From contig CAZASB010000289.1 in NCBI GenBank assembly GCA_964487655.1, positions 1 through 6,125 on the forward strand: a stretch of 6,125 nt of DNA, in the 5' to 3' direction. This stretch comes from PWXP01 sp964487655 (GTDB lineage Bacteria > Planctomycetota > Planctomycetia > Pirellulales > Thermoguttaceae). The position numbers were made by a program, and so were the translations under genes. The notes below the pieces were generated by a model. The model did no database searches and was not told the DNA's origin. It saw only the letters and a list, made by a program, of their open reading frames with translations. Numbering within the stretch: position 1 is the stretch's first letter; the number at the start of each line of letters is the position of its first letter. Shown piece after piece: positions 1 to 5,057 of this stretch.

Positions 1-7
1 CAATACC

Positions 8-36
8 ACGATAGGCGGCGTAAGACGATATGTCAA
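8..36 (-). promoter_or_regulatory. Candidate sigma70-type promoter pointing left, out of the window
   Basis: Read on the minus strand, a perfect TTGACA (31-36) is followed after 17 bp by TATCGT (8-13), which matches TATAAT at 4 of 6 positions. It would drive a gene lying left of the window, divergent to the HtrA-like protease. No coding region is recognisable in positions 1-130, which fits an intergenic divergent promoter region. The call rests only on hexamers and spacing. Confidence 0.35.
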
Positions 37-100
37 CTGCCCACATTGGGGGCGTTCCGGGCTTGGGATCTGCCGCGGCGGCTGGTCAAGCGGTTCCTTC

Positions 101-129
101 GCGACAGAGGAATGGGTTCTGGCTATAAT
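101..129 (+). promoter_or_regulatory. Candidate sigma70-type promoter of the HtrA-like protease gene
   Basis: A perfect -10 box TATAAT lies at 124-129, with a 17-bp spacer to GCGACA (101-106), which matches the last four bases of TTGACA. Transcription would start near 135-137. That is downstream of the GTG at 131, so if the promoter is real the protein must start later, and the ATG at 179 is the natural choice. The -35 match is only partial. Confidence 0.5.
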
Positions 130-178
130 AGTGGAAGAGACGATCCGCAGTAACGCAAAGCCTCACCCGAGAGTCCCA

Positions 179-1375
179 ATGTACGACGAACGGCTTGATC
201 CCGTACCTCCCAGCCAACCCCCTTCTTATCGCGCCGAGGCGAGGCAGTCGCCTGGACGGCTCCCGTGGCTGCTGTTCCTTCTGCTAATGGCCGTGGCGAT
301 TCTCCTGGTCCCTTACGTGACCGAGCAGGTTCAGTTTGCGGTTACCCGGGGCCGCGCGCGAGCCGAAGCCGAAGTGGCCCGTGTCCAACTCGCCGAGTTC
401 CCGGAACACGTCAGCCGGTATCGAATTGTCGCCAAGGCAATTGAGCCGTCCGTGGTCGGTATCGAAACCAGCCGGTCGATCGAACCGGCCCATGAGGATG
501 AACTGTCCACGTTGTTCGGCGACCGCTTCCCCCGCTATCGGGCCGAAGGCAAGGGCTCCGGCGTCATTGTCGACGAGGGAGGCTATATCATCACGAACTT
601 CCATGTCATTGACAAGGCAACGGAGGTCGTTGTTAAACTCCATGACGGTCAGACCGTCCGGAACGTCACGGTTGTCGGCGTCGATCCGCTCAGCGATCTT
701 GCCGTGCTCAAGGTGCAGACGCACACACTGACTGCCGCACCCTGGGGCGATAGCGAGCGTTTGGAGGTCGGCGATCCCGTGCTGGCCGTGGGCAGCCCGT
801 TCGGACTTGCACAAACGGTGACGGCCGGCATCGTCAGCGCGAAGGGCCGACGCGGGGTGGTCCAAGACATCAACTACGAGGACTTCCTCCAGACCGACGC
901 GGCAGTCAACCCGGGCAATAGTGGTGGACCCCTGGTGAACCTCCAAGGCCAGGTGGTGGGAATCAATACGGCGATATACGGTCCTGCTTATTTGGGTATC
1001 AGCTTCGCCATTCCAAGCCAGATTGTGCGCGACGTGTACAAAAAGCTCCGCGACACGGGTACCGTGGCCCGAGGCTGGCTAGGCGTGGCCCTACAATCGC
1101 TCGACGACAATCTGGCCGCACGGTTCGGGCTCGACGGCACAAAGGGCGCGTTGGTTACCGGTGTTCTGCCCGGTTCGCCGGCGGACGAGGCCGCTATCCG
1201 TATCGGGGACGCCATTATCGAGTGGAATGGCAAACCCGTGCCTGATCCCTCCTCGCTCAGCTTCGCCGTGGCAGGCACCGCAATTGGCTCGAAGGCAACC
1301 GTCGGTCTCATGCGCGACGGGAAGAAGATCGAACTCATCGTGACTGTGACGCAAAGGCCCCCTCAAGACGGGTGA
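179..1375 (+). CDS. Membrane-anchored HtrA/DegS-type serine protease (S1C, trypsin-like, one PDZ domain)
   Basis: This is a protein quality-control or stress-sensing protease expected to act outside the cytoplasmic membrane. Counting from the ATG at 179 (398 aa), a proline-rich cytoplasmic N-terminus precedes one hydrophobic segment at about residues 28-47, which lacks an obvious signal-peptidase site and so looks like an anchor. The trypsin-like domain covers about 85-295, with the full triad visible: His142 in TNFHVID, Asp173 in DPLSDLAVL and Ser248 in NPGNSGGPL. One PDZ domain covers about 299-392 (GWLGV, then GVLPGSPADEA and GDAIIEWNGKPV). One anchor plus one PDZ domain is the DegS layout, whereas DegP/DegQ have two PDZ domains. 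An in-frame GTG at 131 would add 16 residues, but it sits two bases after a perfect TATAAT, so the ATG is preferred although its Shine-Dalgarno (GAGAG, 169-173) is weak. The gene is probably monocistronic. The family is very sure, the start less so. Confidence 0.93.
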   Translation: MYDERLDPVPPSQPPSYRAEARQSPGRLPWLLFLLLMAVAILLVPYVTEQVQFAVTRGRARAEAEVARVQLAEFPEHVSRYRIVAKAIEPSVVGIETSRSIEPAHEDELSTLFGDRFPRYRAEGKGSGVIVDEGGYIITNFHVIDKATEVVVKLHDGQTVRNVTVVGVDPLSDLAVLKVQTHTLTAAPWGDSERLEVGDPVLAVGSPFGLAQTVTAGIVSAKGRRGVVQDINYEDFLQTDAAVNPGNSGGPLVNLQGQVVGINTAIYGPAYLGISFAIPSQIVRDVYKKLRDTGTVARGWLGVALQSLDDNLAARFGLDGTKGALVTGVLPGSPADEAAIRIGDAIIEWNGKPVPDPSSLSFAVAGTAIGSKATVGLMRDGKKIELIVTVTQRPPQDG

Positions 1376-1389
1376 TCGTCTGTCAGCGG

Positions 1390-1419
1390 TTGCGGCTTGC
1401 CGGTGAGGCGTGCTATTAT
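1390..1419 (+). promoter_or_regulatory. Candidate extended -10 promoter of the PmoA-family gene
   Basis: TGCTATTAT at 1411-1419 is an extended -10 element (TG-n-TATTAT, 5 of 6 to consensus). TTGCGG at 1390-1395 lies 18 bp upstream as a partial -35. Transcription would begin near 1425 and give a leader of about 60 nt. This would uncouple the gene from the protease gene, which ends at 1375, although no clear terminator separates the two. Confidence 0.4.
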
Positions 1420-1486
1420 AGGTGTGTTTGTAGAGTCTCCGCGCGGACTGTCGACCTGACTTTTTATTCCCCACCTTGGAGGTATC

Positions 1487-2422
1487 ATGATGAAACAACA
1501 ATGCCTTGCTGTGTCCCTGATCCTGTTCACTATGTTGACGACGGTAAACCGTTCGCCAGCCCAGGTAACGGCCGAGAAATCGGAGAAGGGCGTTGTGGTG
1601 AAGATCGACGGCAAGCTGTTCACTGAATATCTCACCGAGGTCCGCGGAAAACCGATTCTGTGGCCCATTATTGGTCCAACCGGCAAGCCGATGACTCGAT
1701 CGTACCCGATGATTGAGGGAGTTGAGGGCGAGCGGAACGACCATCCGCACCAGGCGTCCTTCTGGTTCACACACGGCGATGTCAACGGATACAGCTTCTG
1801 GCATAAGGAAATCACCAAACACCGCGAGTTCAAAGAGATCAAAAGCGGCAGGACGGCCAAGATTGTTTCGGTGAACGACTGGCTCGCCCCCGATGGCCAG
1901 AAGGTCTTGGAGGACGAGCGTACCATTGAATTCGGGACTCTGGGCGACAGCCGGTATATCGACTTCACGATCATCCTGAAAGCAACCGAAGGCTCGGTCA
2001 CTTTCGGCGATACGAAGGAGGGATCGTTCGGCGTCCGGGTAGCCGCCACGATGAAGGTTGACGCCAAACTGGGTGGGAAGATCGTCAACAGCAAAGGTCA
2101 AGTCGATCGCGATGCCTGGGGCCAACCAGCCGCATGGGTCGACTATCACGGACCGGTCGCTGGCGACATCGTCGGCGTTGCCATCCTAAACCACCCAAGC
2201 AGCTTCCGATACCCGACTCACTGGCACGTTCGGACGTACGGACTTTTTGCGGCCAACCCGTTCGGGCTCAGCGACTTCCCGTCGCCTACGAAGAGCGGCG
2301 AGTACACGCTGCCGAAGGGCGAGGAAATGACTTTCCGCTACCGAGTCTTGCTTCACTGTGGCGACGAGAAAGAGGGCAAGGTCGCGGAAGTCTTTGCATG
2401 CTACGAAAAGCTGGAAGACTAG
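1487..2422 (+). CDS. Secreted PmoA-family protein (DUF6807), function unknown
   Basis: The 311-aa product matches by eye the family named 'methane oxygenase PmoA' (DUF6807), which is widespread and multiplied in Planctomycetes. The name is historical: nothing here resembles the membrane subunits of particulate methane monooxygenase, and no catalytic activity is assigned. Residues 1-26 form a Sec signal peptide (MMKQQ basic start, hydrophobic core, likely cleavage near SPAQ). Typical family blocks are NDHPHQASFWFTHGDVNG at 84-101, DTKEGSFGVRVA at 175-186, WVDYHGP at 217-223 and HPSSFRYPTHWHVRTYG at 236-252, followed by LFAANPFG at 253-260. These blocks are rich in His, Asp and aromatic residues, so metal or sugar binding is possible, but that is inference. 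A strong GGAGG (1478-1482) precedes two adjacent ATGs; the second, at 1490, has the better 7-nt spacing. Such proteins often accompany secreted polysaccharide or glycoside enzymes, but none is adjacent here. Terminator-like hairpins follow. Confidence 0.88.
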   Translation: MMKQQCLAVSLILFTMLTTVNRSPAQVTAEKSEKGVVVKIDGKLFTEYLTEVRGKPILWPIIGPTGKPMTRSYPMIEGVEGERNDHPHQASFWFTHGDVNGYSFWHKEITKHREFKEIKSGRTAKIVSVNDWLAPDGQKVLEDERTIEFGTLGDSRYIDFTIILKATEGSVTFGDTKEGSFGVRVAATMKVDAKLGGKIVNSKGQVDRDAWGQPAAWVDYHGPVAGDIVGVAILNHPSSFRYPTHWHVRTYGLFAANPFGLSDFPSPTKSGEYTLPKGEEMTFRYRVLLHCGDEKEGKVAEVFACYEKLED

Positions 2423-2441
2423 GTTGACCTCAACGATTTTT
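2423..2441 (+). terminator. Weak terminator-like hairpin directly after the PmoA-family gene
   Basis: GTTGACCTCAAC (2423-2434) is self-complementary and can form a 4-bp stem with a 4-nt loop, followed by GA and five Ts (2437-2441). It starts right after the stop codon at 2420-2422. The stem is short, so it is probably secondary to the next hairpin. Confidence 0.3.
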
Positions 2442-2449
2442 CCGACGTG

Positions 2450-2470
2450 AAGCGACTTTAGTCGTTTTTT
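2450..2470 (+). terminator. Rho-independent terminator of the PmoA-family gene
   Basis: AAGCGAC (2450-2456) pairs with GTCGTTT (2461-2467) over a TTTA loop, giving seven pairs of which one is G-U. The run of six Ts (2465-2470) begins inside the 3' arm. It lies 28 nt past the stop codon and ends the preceding gene. The core CGACTTTAGTCG is a near-perfect palindrome and could also be a dispersed repeat. Confidence 0.6.
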
Positions 2471-2508
2471 CCGGTTGCCGTGCCCAGGCAATACTCGGAA
2501 GTTCGTAT

Positions 2509-2538
2509 CTCCTTTCCCGTAAAGGAGTTATATTTTTT
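2509..2538 (+). terminator. Second terminator-like hairpin, or isolated stem-loop
   Basis: CTCCTTT (2509-2515) pairs perfectly with AAAGGAG (2521-2527) over a CCCGT loop. TTATA and then six Ts (2533-2538) follow. It may act as a back-up terminator. The 3' arm looks like a Shine-Dalgarno sequence, but no start codon with a real open frame follows at a suitable distance. Confidence 0.4.
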
Positions 2539-2703
2539 CCATGAGGGTAGTCGGTACCCAGCAACGGGCGTTAGCATCCCGAATGAAAACGATCCATTCT
2601 GCCGATAGCATTTACTATTGGCACTTACACTATCTTCCCTAACCTGTGCGGCACTGCATATCCCACGCATATTCCGTACGCATTCAGGAGATCGTTCCCC
2701 GCA

Positions 2704-3000
2704 ATGGCAACGCGGTTTCATCAGATTAACAGCACGGATGACCTTCGAGACTATATCAATCTAACCCTTTGCGAGCATAACCAACTTCAAATAGACGCGT
2801 TTCCCATCACGGAACGCGTTTTGCAACGTGCCGGACGACAATGCGGAATCTATTTCTGCTTGTACGGTCCGCGAGCCGCCAGATTCACGGCGATTTGGGA
2901 CATGGACCGTAATCAAGTTCTGTTCTATGGATCGCATGGCGAACGCTTTCTAAAGACGCAGTTGATCGAAACCACGCGCTTTGATTGTGCGGCTGCATAA
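2704..3000 (+). CDS. Conserved-looking 98-aa hypothetical protein upstream of csrA
   Basis: I do not recognise a named family. The 98-aa product is soluble, with no signal peptide or membrane segment. An N-terminal half begins with INSTDDLRDYINLTLCEHNQ (residues 8-27), which reads like an amphipathic helix. It contains FPITERVLQRAG (33-44) and is followed by an apparently beta-rich half: CGIYFCLYGPRAARFTAIWD (47-66), then NQVLFYGSHGERFLKTQL (70-87). Alternating hydrophobic and charged residues and turn glycines suggest a small folded alpha/beta domain. Cysteines at 23, 47 and 52 do not form a clear metal motif. An AGGAG at 2686-2690 lies 13 nt before the ATG, rather far for a Shine-Dalgarno, so translation may be modest. 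The ATG of csrA lies 104 nt past the stop, with a large hairpin between them. The composition looks like real coding sequence, and I recall similar small proteins from planctomycetes, but no function can be given. Confidence 0.7.
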   Translation: MATRFHQINSTDDLRDYINLTLCEHNQLQIDAFPITERVLQRAGRQCGIYFCLYGPRAARFTAIWDMDRNQVLFYGSHGERFLKTQLIETTRFDCAAA

Positions 3001-3004
3001 TTTT

Positions 3005-3057
3005 GACGACGAAGCGAGGAGGGCGGGTTTTACCCACCCTCCTCGCAACCAGTCGTC
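3005..3057 (+). promoter_or_regulatory. Large two-part hairpin in the csrA leader
   Basis: GCGAGGAGGGCGGGT (3014-3028) pairs with ACCCACCCTCCTCGC (3032-3046) over a three-T loop, with one C/A mismatch. An outer stem GACGAC (3005-3010) with GTCGTC (3052-3057) closes it across an asymmetric internal loop. It begins 5 nt after the stop codon of the 98-aa gene and ends 47 nt before the csrA start. No U-run follows, so it is not a classical intrinsic terminator. It may protect the 3' end of the upstream mRNA, weaken read-through, or be part of csrA leader control. The structure is directly visible; its role is open. Confidence 0.6.
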
Positions 3058-3092
3058 AGGCCCATGTATACAGTATTACACCAAGGCAACAT

Positions 3093-3107
3093 GGAGGTGC
3101 CTCAATG
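3093..3107 (+). promoter_or_regulatory. csrA ribosome binding site carrying a GGA motif
   Basis: GGAGG at 3093-3097 lies 7 nt before the ATG at 3105 and fixes the csrA start. GAGGTGCCTC (3094-3103) is self-complementary, so the Shine-Dalgarno could be partly paired. CsrA proteins bind GGA in or next to hairpin loops at ribosome binding sites, so self-repression is possible here. That is inference from the family. Confidence 0.55.
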
Positions 3108-3317
3108 CTGGTTCTTTCCAGAAAAACGCAACAACGCATTCGGCTGGGCGACGAGATTGTGGTAACGGTCATCGCCGTCGGGGGCGACCGGGTCTGCCTC
3201 GGGATCGAAGCGCCGCGCAATATACGCATATTGCGGGAGGAGTTAGAACGCACGGCGAACGCTCCCCAGGACTCCGCGGATGACCTCGTGGGAATCGGTT
3301 CGGCTCTCACGCCGTAA
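3105..3317 (+). CDS. csrA: Carbon storage regulator CsrA (RsmA-type mRNA-binding translational regulator)
   Basis: The 70-aa product aligns without gaps to E. coli CsrA over its first 47 residues. CsrA dimers bind GGA-containing hairpins in mRNA leaders and usually block ribosome entry. The start MLVLSRK, the block GDEIVVTVIAV (15-25), VCLGIEAPRNI (30-40) and LREELER (43-49) are typical. The RNA-contacting residues Leu4 and Arg44 are both present. The usual Gly-Glu at positions 9-10 is Gln-Gln here. The C-terminal tail (about residues 50-70) is longer than in the 61-aa E. coli protein and rich in Ala, Asp and Ser. The frame is open further upstream (to about 2985), but only the ATG at 3105 has a good GGAGG and begins the conserved fold. 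A small orphan gene lies upstream; a convergent small gene and a hairpin lie downstream. In several bacteria csrA sits near flagellar genes (fliW), but none is seen here. Confidence 0.95.
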   Translation: MLVLSRKTQQRIRLGDEIVVTVIAVGGDRVCLGIEAPRNIRILREELERTANAPQDSADDLVGIGSALTP

Positions 3318-3343
3318 CCCAGAAGAGCGCGCAGCACGCTCCG

Positions 3344-3367
3344 TGCCGGTAGCAAACGCTACCGGTG
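3344..3367. terminator. Hairpin between csrA and the convergent small gene
   Basis: CCGGTAGC (3346-3353) pairs perfectly with GCTACCGG (3358-3365) over an AAAC loop, and two G-U pairs can extend the stem on the plus strand (3344-3345 with 3366-3367). It lies 26 nt after the csrA stop and 10 nt after the stop of the minus-strand gene, so it could end transcription from both sides. T-runs are poor on both strands, so efficiency is uncertain. Confidence 0.5.
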
Positions 3368-3377
3368 TTCTCGGCAG

Positions 3378-3593
3378 TTAGCTCCGGGGGCGTACCGCGC
3401 CAGTCAAGCCACTATAGTCGGTGCGGTCCTCTGGATGCCAAAGGGGCTCGCCACGTTGAATTCGCTCTGCTAGAATCTCGATCTTCGACCGAGAACCAGC
3501 CGGTGCATCCGTCGCACGGAAATCGTCCGTTTCGACGGGCGAGAACATTTCGTCGTGACCAAACTCCAAAATCGCCTCAAACACATTCCGCAT
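3378..3593 (-). CDS. Small 71-aa hypothetical protein, convergent to csrA
   Basis: I do not recognise a named family. The 71-aa product is soluble and acidic in its first half (MRNVFEAILEFGHDEMFSPV, residues 1-20, then ETDDFRATDAP). It then has a basic-amphipathic block GSRSKIEILAERIQRGEPLW (33-52) followed by HPEDR (53-57). The pattern of Gly-Ser, a Lys-Ile-Glu helix with a 'RGEPLWHPEDR'-like end resembles, from memory, small hypothetical proteins of planctomycetes, and it is better ordered than the overlapping plus-strand frame of similar length. A GGAG (3604-3607 on the minus strand) lies 10 nt before the ATG at 3591-3593. A candidate promoter lies about 175 bp upstream (3769-3796). The gene runs in the same direction as tmk-holB but is 405 bp from holB, so it is probably expressed on its own. 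The function is unknown; a small regulatory or DNA-associated role would be a guess. Confidence 0.6.
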   Translation of the reverse strand: MRNVFEAILEFGHDEMFSPVETDDFRATDAPAGSRSKIEILAERIQRGEPLWHPEDRTDYSGLTGAVRPRS

Positions 3594-3644
3594 TCCAGAT
3601 CAACTCCGTCTAACGATCAAATCGCAGTGAATACATAGAAAACA

Positions 3645-3682
3645 GGGTCGCGACAAAGACTCCCCTTACAGCTTCGTGACCC
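3645..3682 (+). repeat. 9-bp stem-loop in the intergenic region
   Basis: GGGTCGCGA (3645-3653) pairs with TCGTGACCC (3674-3682) on the plus strand with one G-U pair and a 20-nt loop. On the minus strand the same position would be an A/C mismatch, so the fold favours a plus-strand RNA. It is not followed by a T-run. The role is unknown. Confidence 0.4.
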
Positions 3683-3730
3683 AACCCGCCATGAGAACGC
3701 CCGGGCTCAATGCGACAGAATGCGCCAAGG

Positions 3731-3827
3731 CCCCCCGGGAAAACAACATGACCCACAACAGTTCTTTCATTATTCACATTTCTGGCCGATAGTCAAGAGG
3801 TGCGAGCCGTTTTTTGCTCCCGGGGGG
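3731..3827. repeat. Perfect 10-bp inverted repeat enclosing 77 bp
   Basis: CCCCCCGGGA (3731-3740) and TCCCGGGGGG (3818-3827) are exact reverse complements. They enclose 77 bp that include the candidate minus-strand promoter. On the plus strand the right arm is followed by AAGTTTTTGG, a modest T-run, so the element could close a structured plus-strand RNA. It could equally be a small mobile relic or chance in GC-rich DNA. Confidence 0.5.
3769..3796 (-). promoter_or_regulatory. Candidate promoter for the small minus-strand gene
   Basis: On the minus strand TTGACT (3791-3796, 5 of 6 to TTGACA) is followed after 16 bp by AATAAT (3769-3774, 5 of 6 to TATAAT). Transcription would start near 3762 and give a leader of about 170 nt before the ATG of the 71-aa gene. 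The leader would cross the stem at 3645-3682. Confidence 0.4.
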
Positions 3828-3998
3828 AAGTTTTTGGTATTGTACGTCGCTGTTTACGCCGGCTGGAGAAACTGTCCTCTTTGCATTTAGCGGCGAAAAC
3901 TGCCTGCGCCGCCCCGTGAATGGTTACGAGAAACTTTATCGCCACACTTGCGAAAGACACGGCAGCATGCCTGCACACACCAAGGCAACCATAGCGGG

Positions 3999-5051
3999 CT
4001 AGGGCGTTGCTGCGGCCAAGTCGTCCAGCCAGCATTCGATCAGCGTGGTCTGATTGGCGTTGCGGTCGATCTGCTCGGCGGCCTCCAGGCAGCGCTCCAG
4101 CCGCGCGACCGCTTGCTGTCCCCCCCGCGCACCACCAGCGGCCATCGCATGATGGACCAATCGTTGCAGCGTCTCGTCGTCGCTCGAAGACACCCCGCTC
4201 TCGGCAAGAAGCAACGCCCGGTAGAACTGCGTAGCAAAACGCACGATCTGTCGAAGGCGTGCCCGACGTGGCGGGGCCGCCTTGCCTGCCGCATCGACAA
4301 ATACCGCGACGACCTTGGCAAAACCGACGCTATCGACCTCGGAAGCAGCCAGCCGATCGAACAGGGTGTCTCGGAACGACCATAGTTCAGGATCCGCTAG
4401 TTCCACGGCTCGGGTTAAGCTGCCCTCGCTGTATTGAGCCAGTTCGGATGCCCTGTGCGGCTCCTTCAAAACCCCTTCTTGCCCGAGCAGGTTAGCCACG
4501 ATCTTCGTTGGCAGTCGGTCGAAACGCACCAATTGGCAGCGAGATCGGATCGTAGGCAACTGCTTAGCTGGACTTGTGCCGACGAGGATGAGGATGGATT
4601 TGGGCGGCGGCTCTTCGAGGGTCTTCAGTAGGGCGTTTGCCCCCTCGACATTCAGGTAGTCGGCATCGTCGATGATCGCAATCCGTCGTTTTCCCGAATA
4701 GGGCCGCAACGAAATGTCGTGGCACAAACCCTCATGCCCACGATGTTCTTTGGGGCCAATCAGTAATTCCAACGGCAGAAACGACTTGTCGGCCGGCCGG
4801 CCCACCAGATGCACGTCAGGATGGCTGTCCGCTGCCACCTGTCGACATGCCGGGCACGTTTCGCACGGGTCCAGTTTCGCATCGGGCCGCGTATCGCACA
4901 GCAACGCCTGGGCAAGACGGATGGCGAAAGTCCGCTTCCCCACCCCTTCGGGGCCAACGAATAGGAAGCTGCTGGCCAATCGTCCGCGCTGAATCGCCCG
5001 GCGAAACTGCTCGACAATCCGATCGTGGGCCTCGATTCCGTGCCATGCCAT
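3999..5051 (-). CDS. holB: DNA polymerase III delta' subunit (clamp loader component)
   Basis: The 350-aa AAA+ protein is the delta' subunit of the clamp loader that places the beta sliding clamp on primed DNA, together with delta and DnaX (tau/gamma). Visible motifs are Walker A GPEGVGKRT at residues 33-41, four cysteines (52, 63, 66, 69; CETCPAC core) forming the DnaX/delta' zinc module, Walker B-like IIDDAD at 126-131, followed by NALLKTLEEPPP (139-150), and the SRC motif at 170-172 within LPTIRSRCQ, which carries the arginine finger. The C-terminal third (about 210-350) is helical and variable, as expected for the collar domain. E. coli delta' has a degenerate, non-binding P-loop, whereas the Lys-Arg-Thr P-loop here looks almost intact; DnaX is usually longer and has a canonical GKT/GKS P-loop. 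The length and the position after tmk favour holB over dnaX. GAGGT (5060-5064, minus strand) lies 8 nt before the ATG, and its last base overlaps the tmk stop codon. Confidence 0.9.
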   Translation of the reverse strand: MAWHGIEAHDRIVEQFRRAIQRGRLASSFLFVGPEGVGKRTFAIRLAQALLCDTRPDAKLDPCETCPACRQVAADSHPDVHLVGRPADKSFLPLELLIGPKEHRGHEGLCHDISLRPYSGKRRIAIIDDADYLNVEGANALLKTLEEPPPKSILILVGTSPAKQLPTIRSRCQLVRFDRLPTKIVANLLGQEGVLKEPHRASELAQYSEGSLTRAVELADPELWSFRDTLFDRLAASEVDSVGFAKVVAVFVDAAGKAAPPRRARLRQIVRFATQFYRALLLAESGVSSSDDETLQRLVHHAMAAGGARGGQQAVARLERCLEAAEQIDRNANQTTLIECWLDDLAAATP

Positions 5052-5057
5052 TTTGGT

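Larger units (their letters stand above)
3594..3998. other. 405-bp intergenic stretch without a convincing gene
   Basis: Open frames here are short, lack ribosome binding sites and have no recognisable composition. The stretch contains a 9-bp stem at 3645-3682, a perfect 10-bp inverted repeat at 3731-3740/3818-3827, a candidate minus-strand promoter between its arms, and a small GC stem (GCGGCG near 3891, CGCCGC near 3908). It is A/T-richer than the flanking genes in places. No clear intrinsic terminator for holB was found in it. An unannotated small RNA is possible but not demonstrated. Confidence 0.5.

Noticed and set aside
2618..2640. TTGGCAC resembling half of a sigma54 promoter
   Set aside because: The expected GC-containing -12 half (TTGCA at fixed spacing) is absent.
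3064..3079. TATACA/TATTAC as a csrA-specific -10
   Set aside because: No acceptable -35 at 16-18 bp for either hexamer.
2985..3104. 40-residue N-terminal extension of csrA
   Set aside because: It would be read through the large hairpin, has no family similarity, and the ATG at 3105 has an ideal GGAGG.
3365..3613. 82-aa plus-strand open frame opposite the 71-aa gene
   Set aside because: It overlaps the csrA-proximal hairpin end, has no good ribosome binding site and a composition rich in Ser, Arg and Pro typical of a shadow frame. The minus-strand frame reads better.
3666..3770. 34-aa minus-strand frame starting MKELLWVMLF with a hydrophobic start
   Set aside because: No ribosome binding site, and its ATG overlaps the candidate -10 AATAAT, so the predicted transcript would lack the start codon. 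Too short to support by eye.
3078..3991. 13-nt direct repeat ACACCAAGGCAAC before csrA and after holB
   Set aside because: Only two copies about 900 bp apart, with shorter CAAGGCAA versions inside genes; chance is the simplest explanation.
3594..3998. CsrB/CsrC-like RNA that would titrate CsrA
   Set aside because: Such RNAs have many GGA motifs in repeated loops; only a few scattered GGA triplets occur here on either strand.
3814..4002. 62-aa plus-strand frame in the intergenic region
   Set aside because: No Shine-Dalgarno, unordered composition, and it runs into the end of holB.
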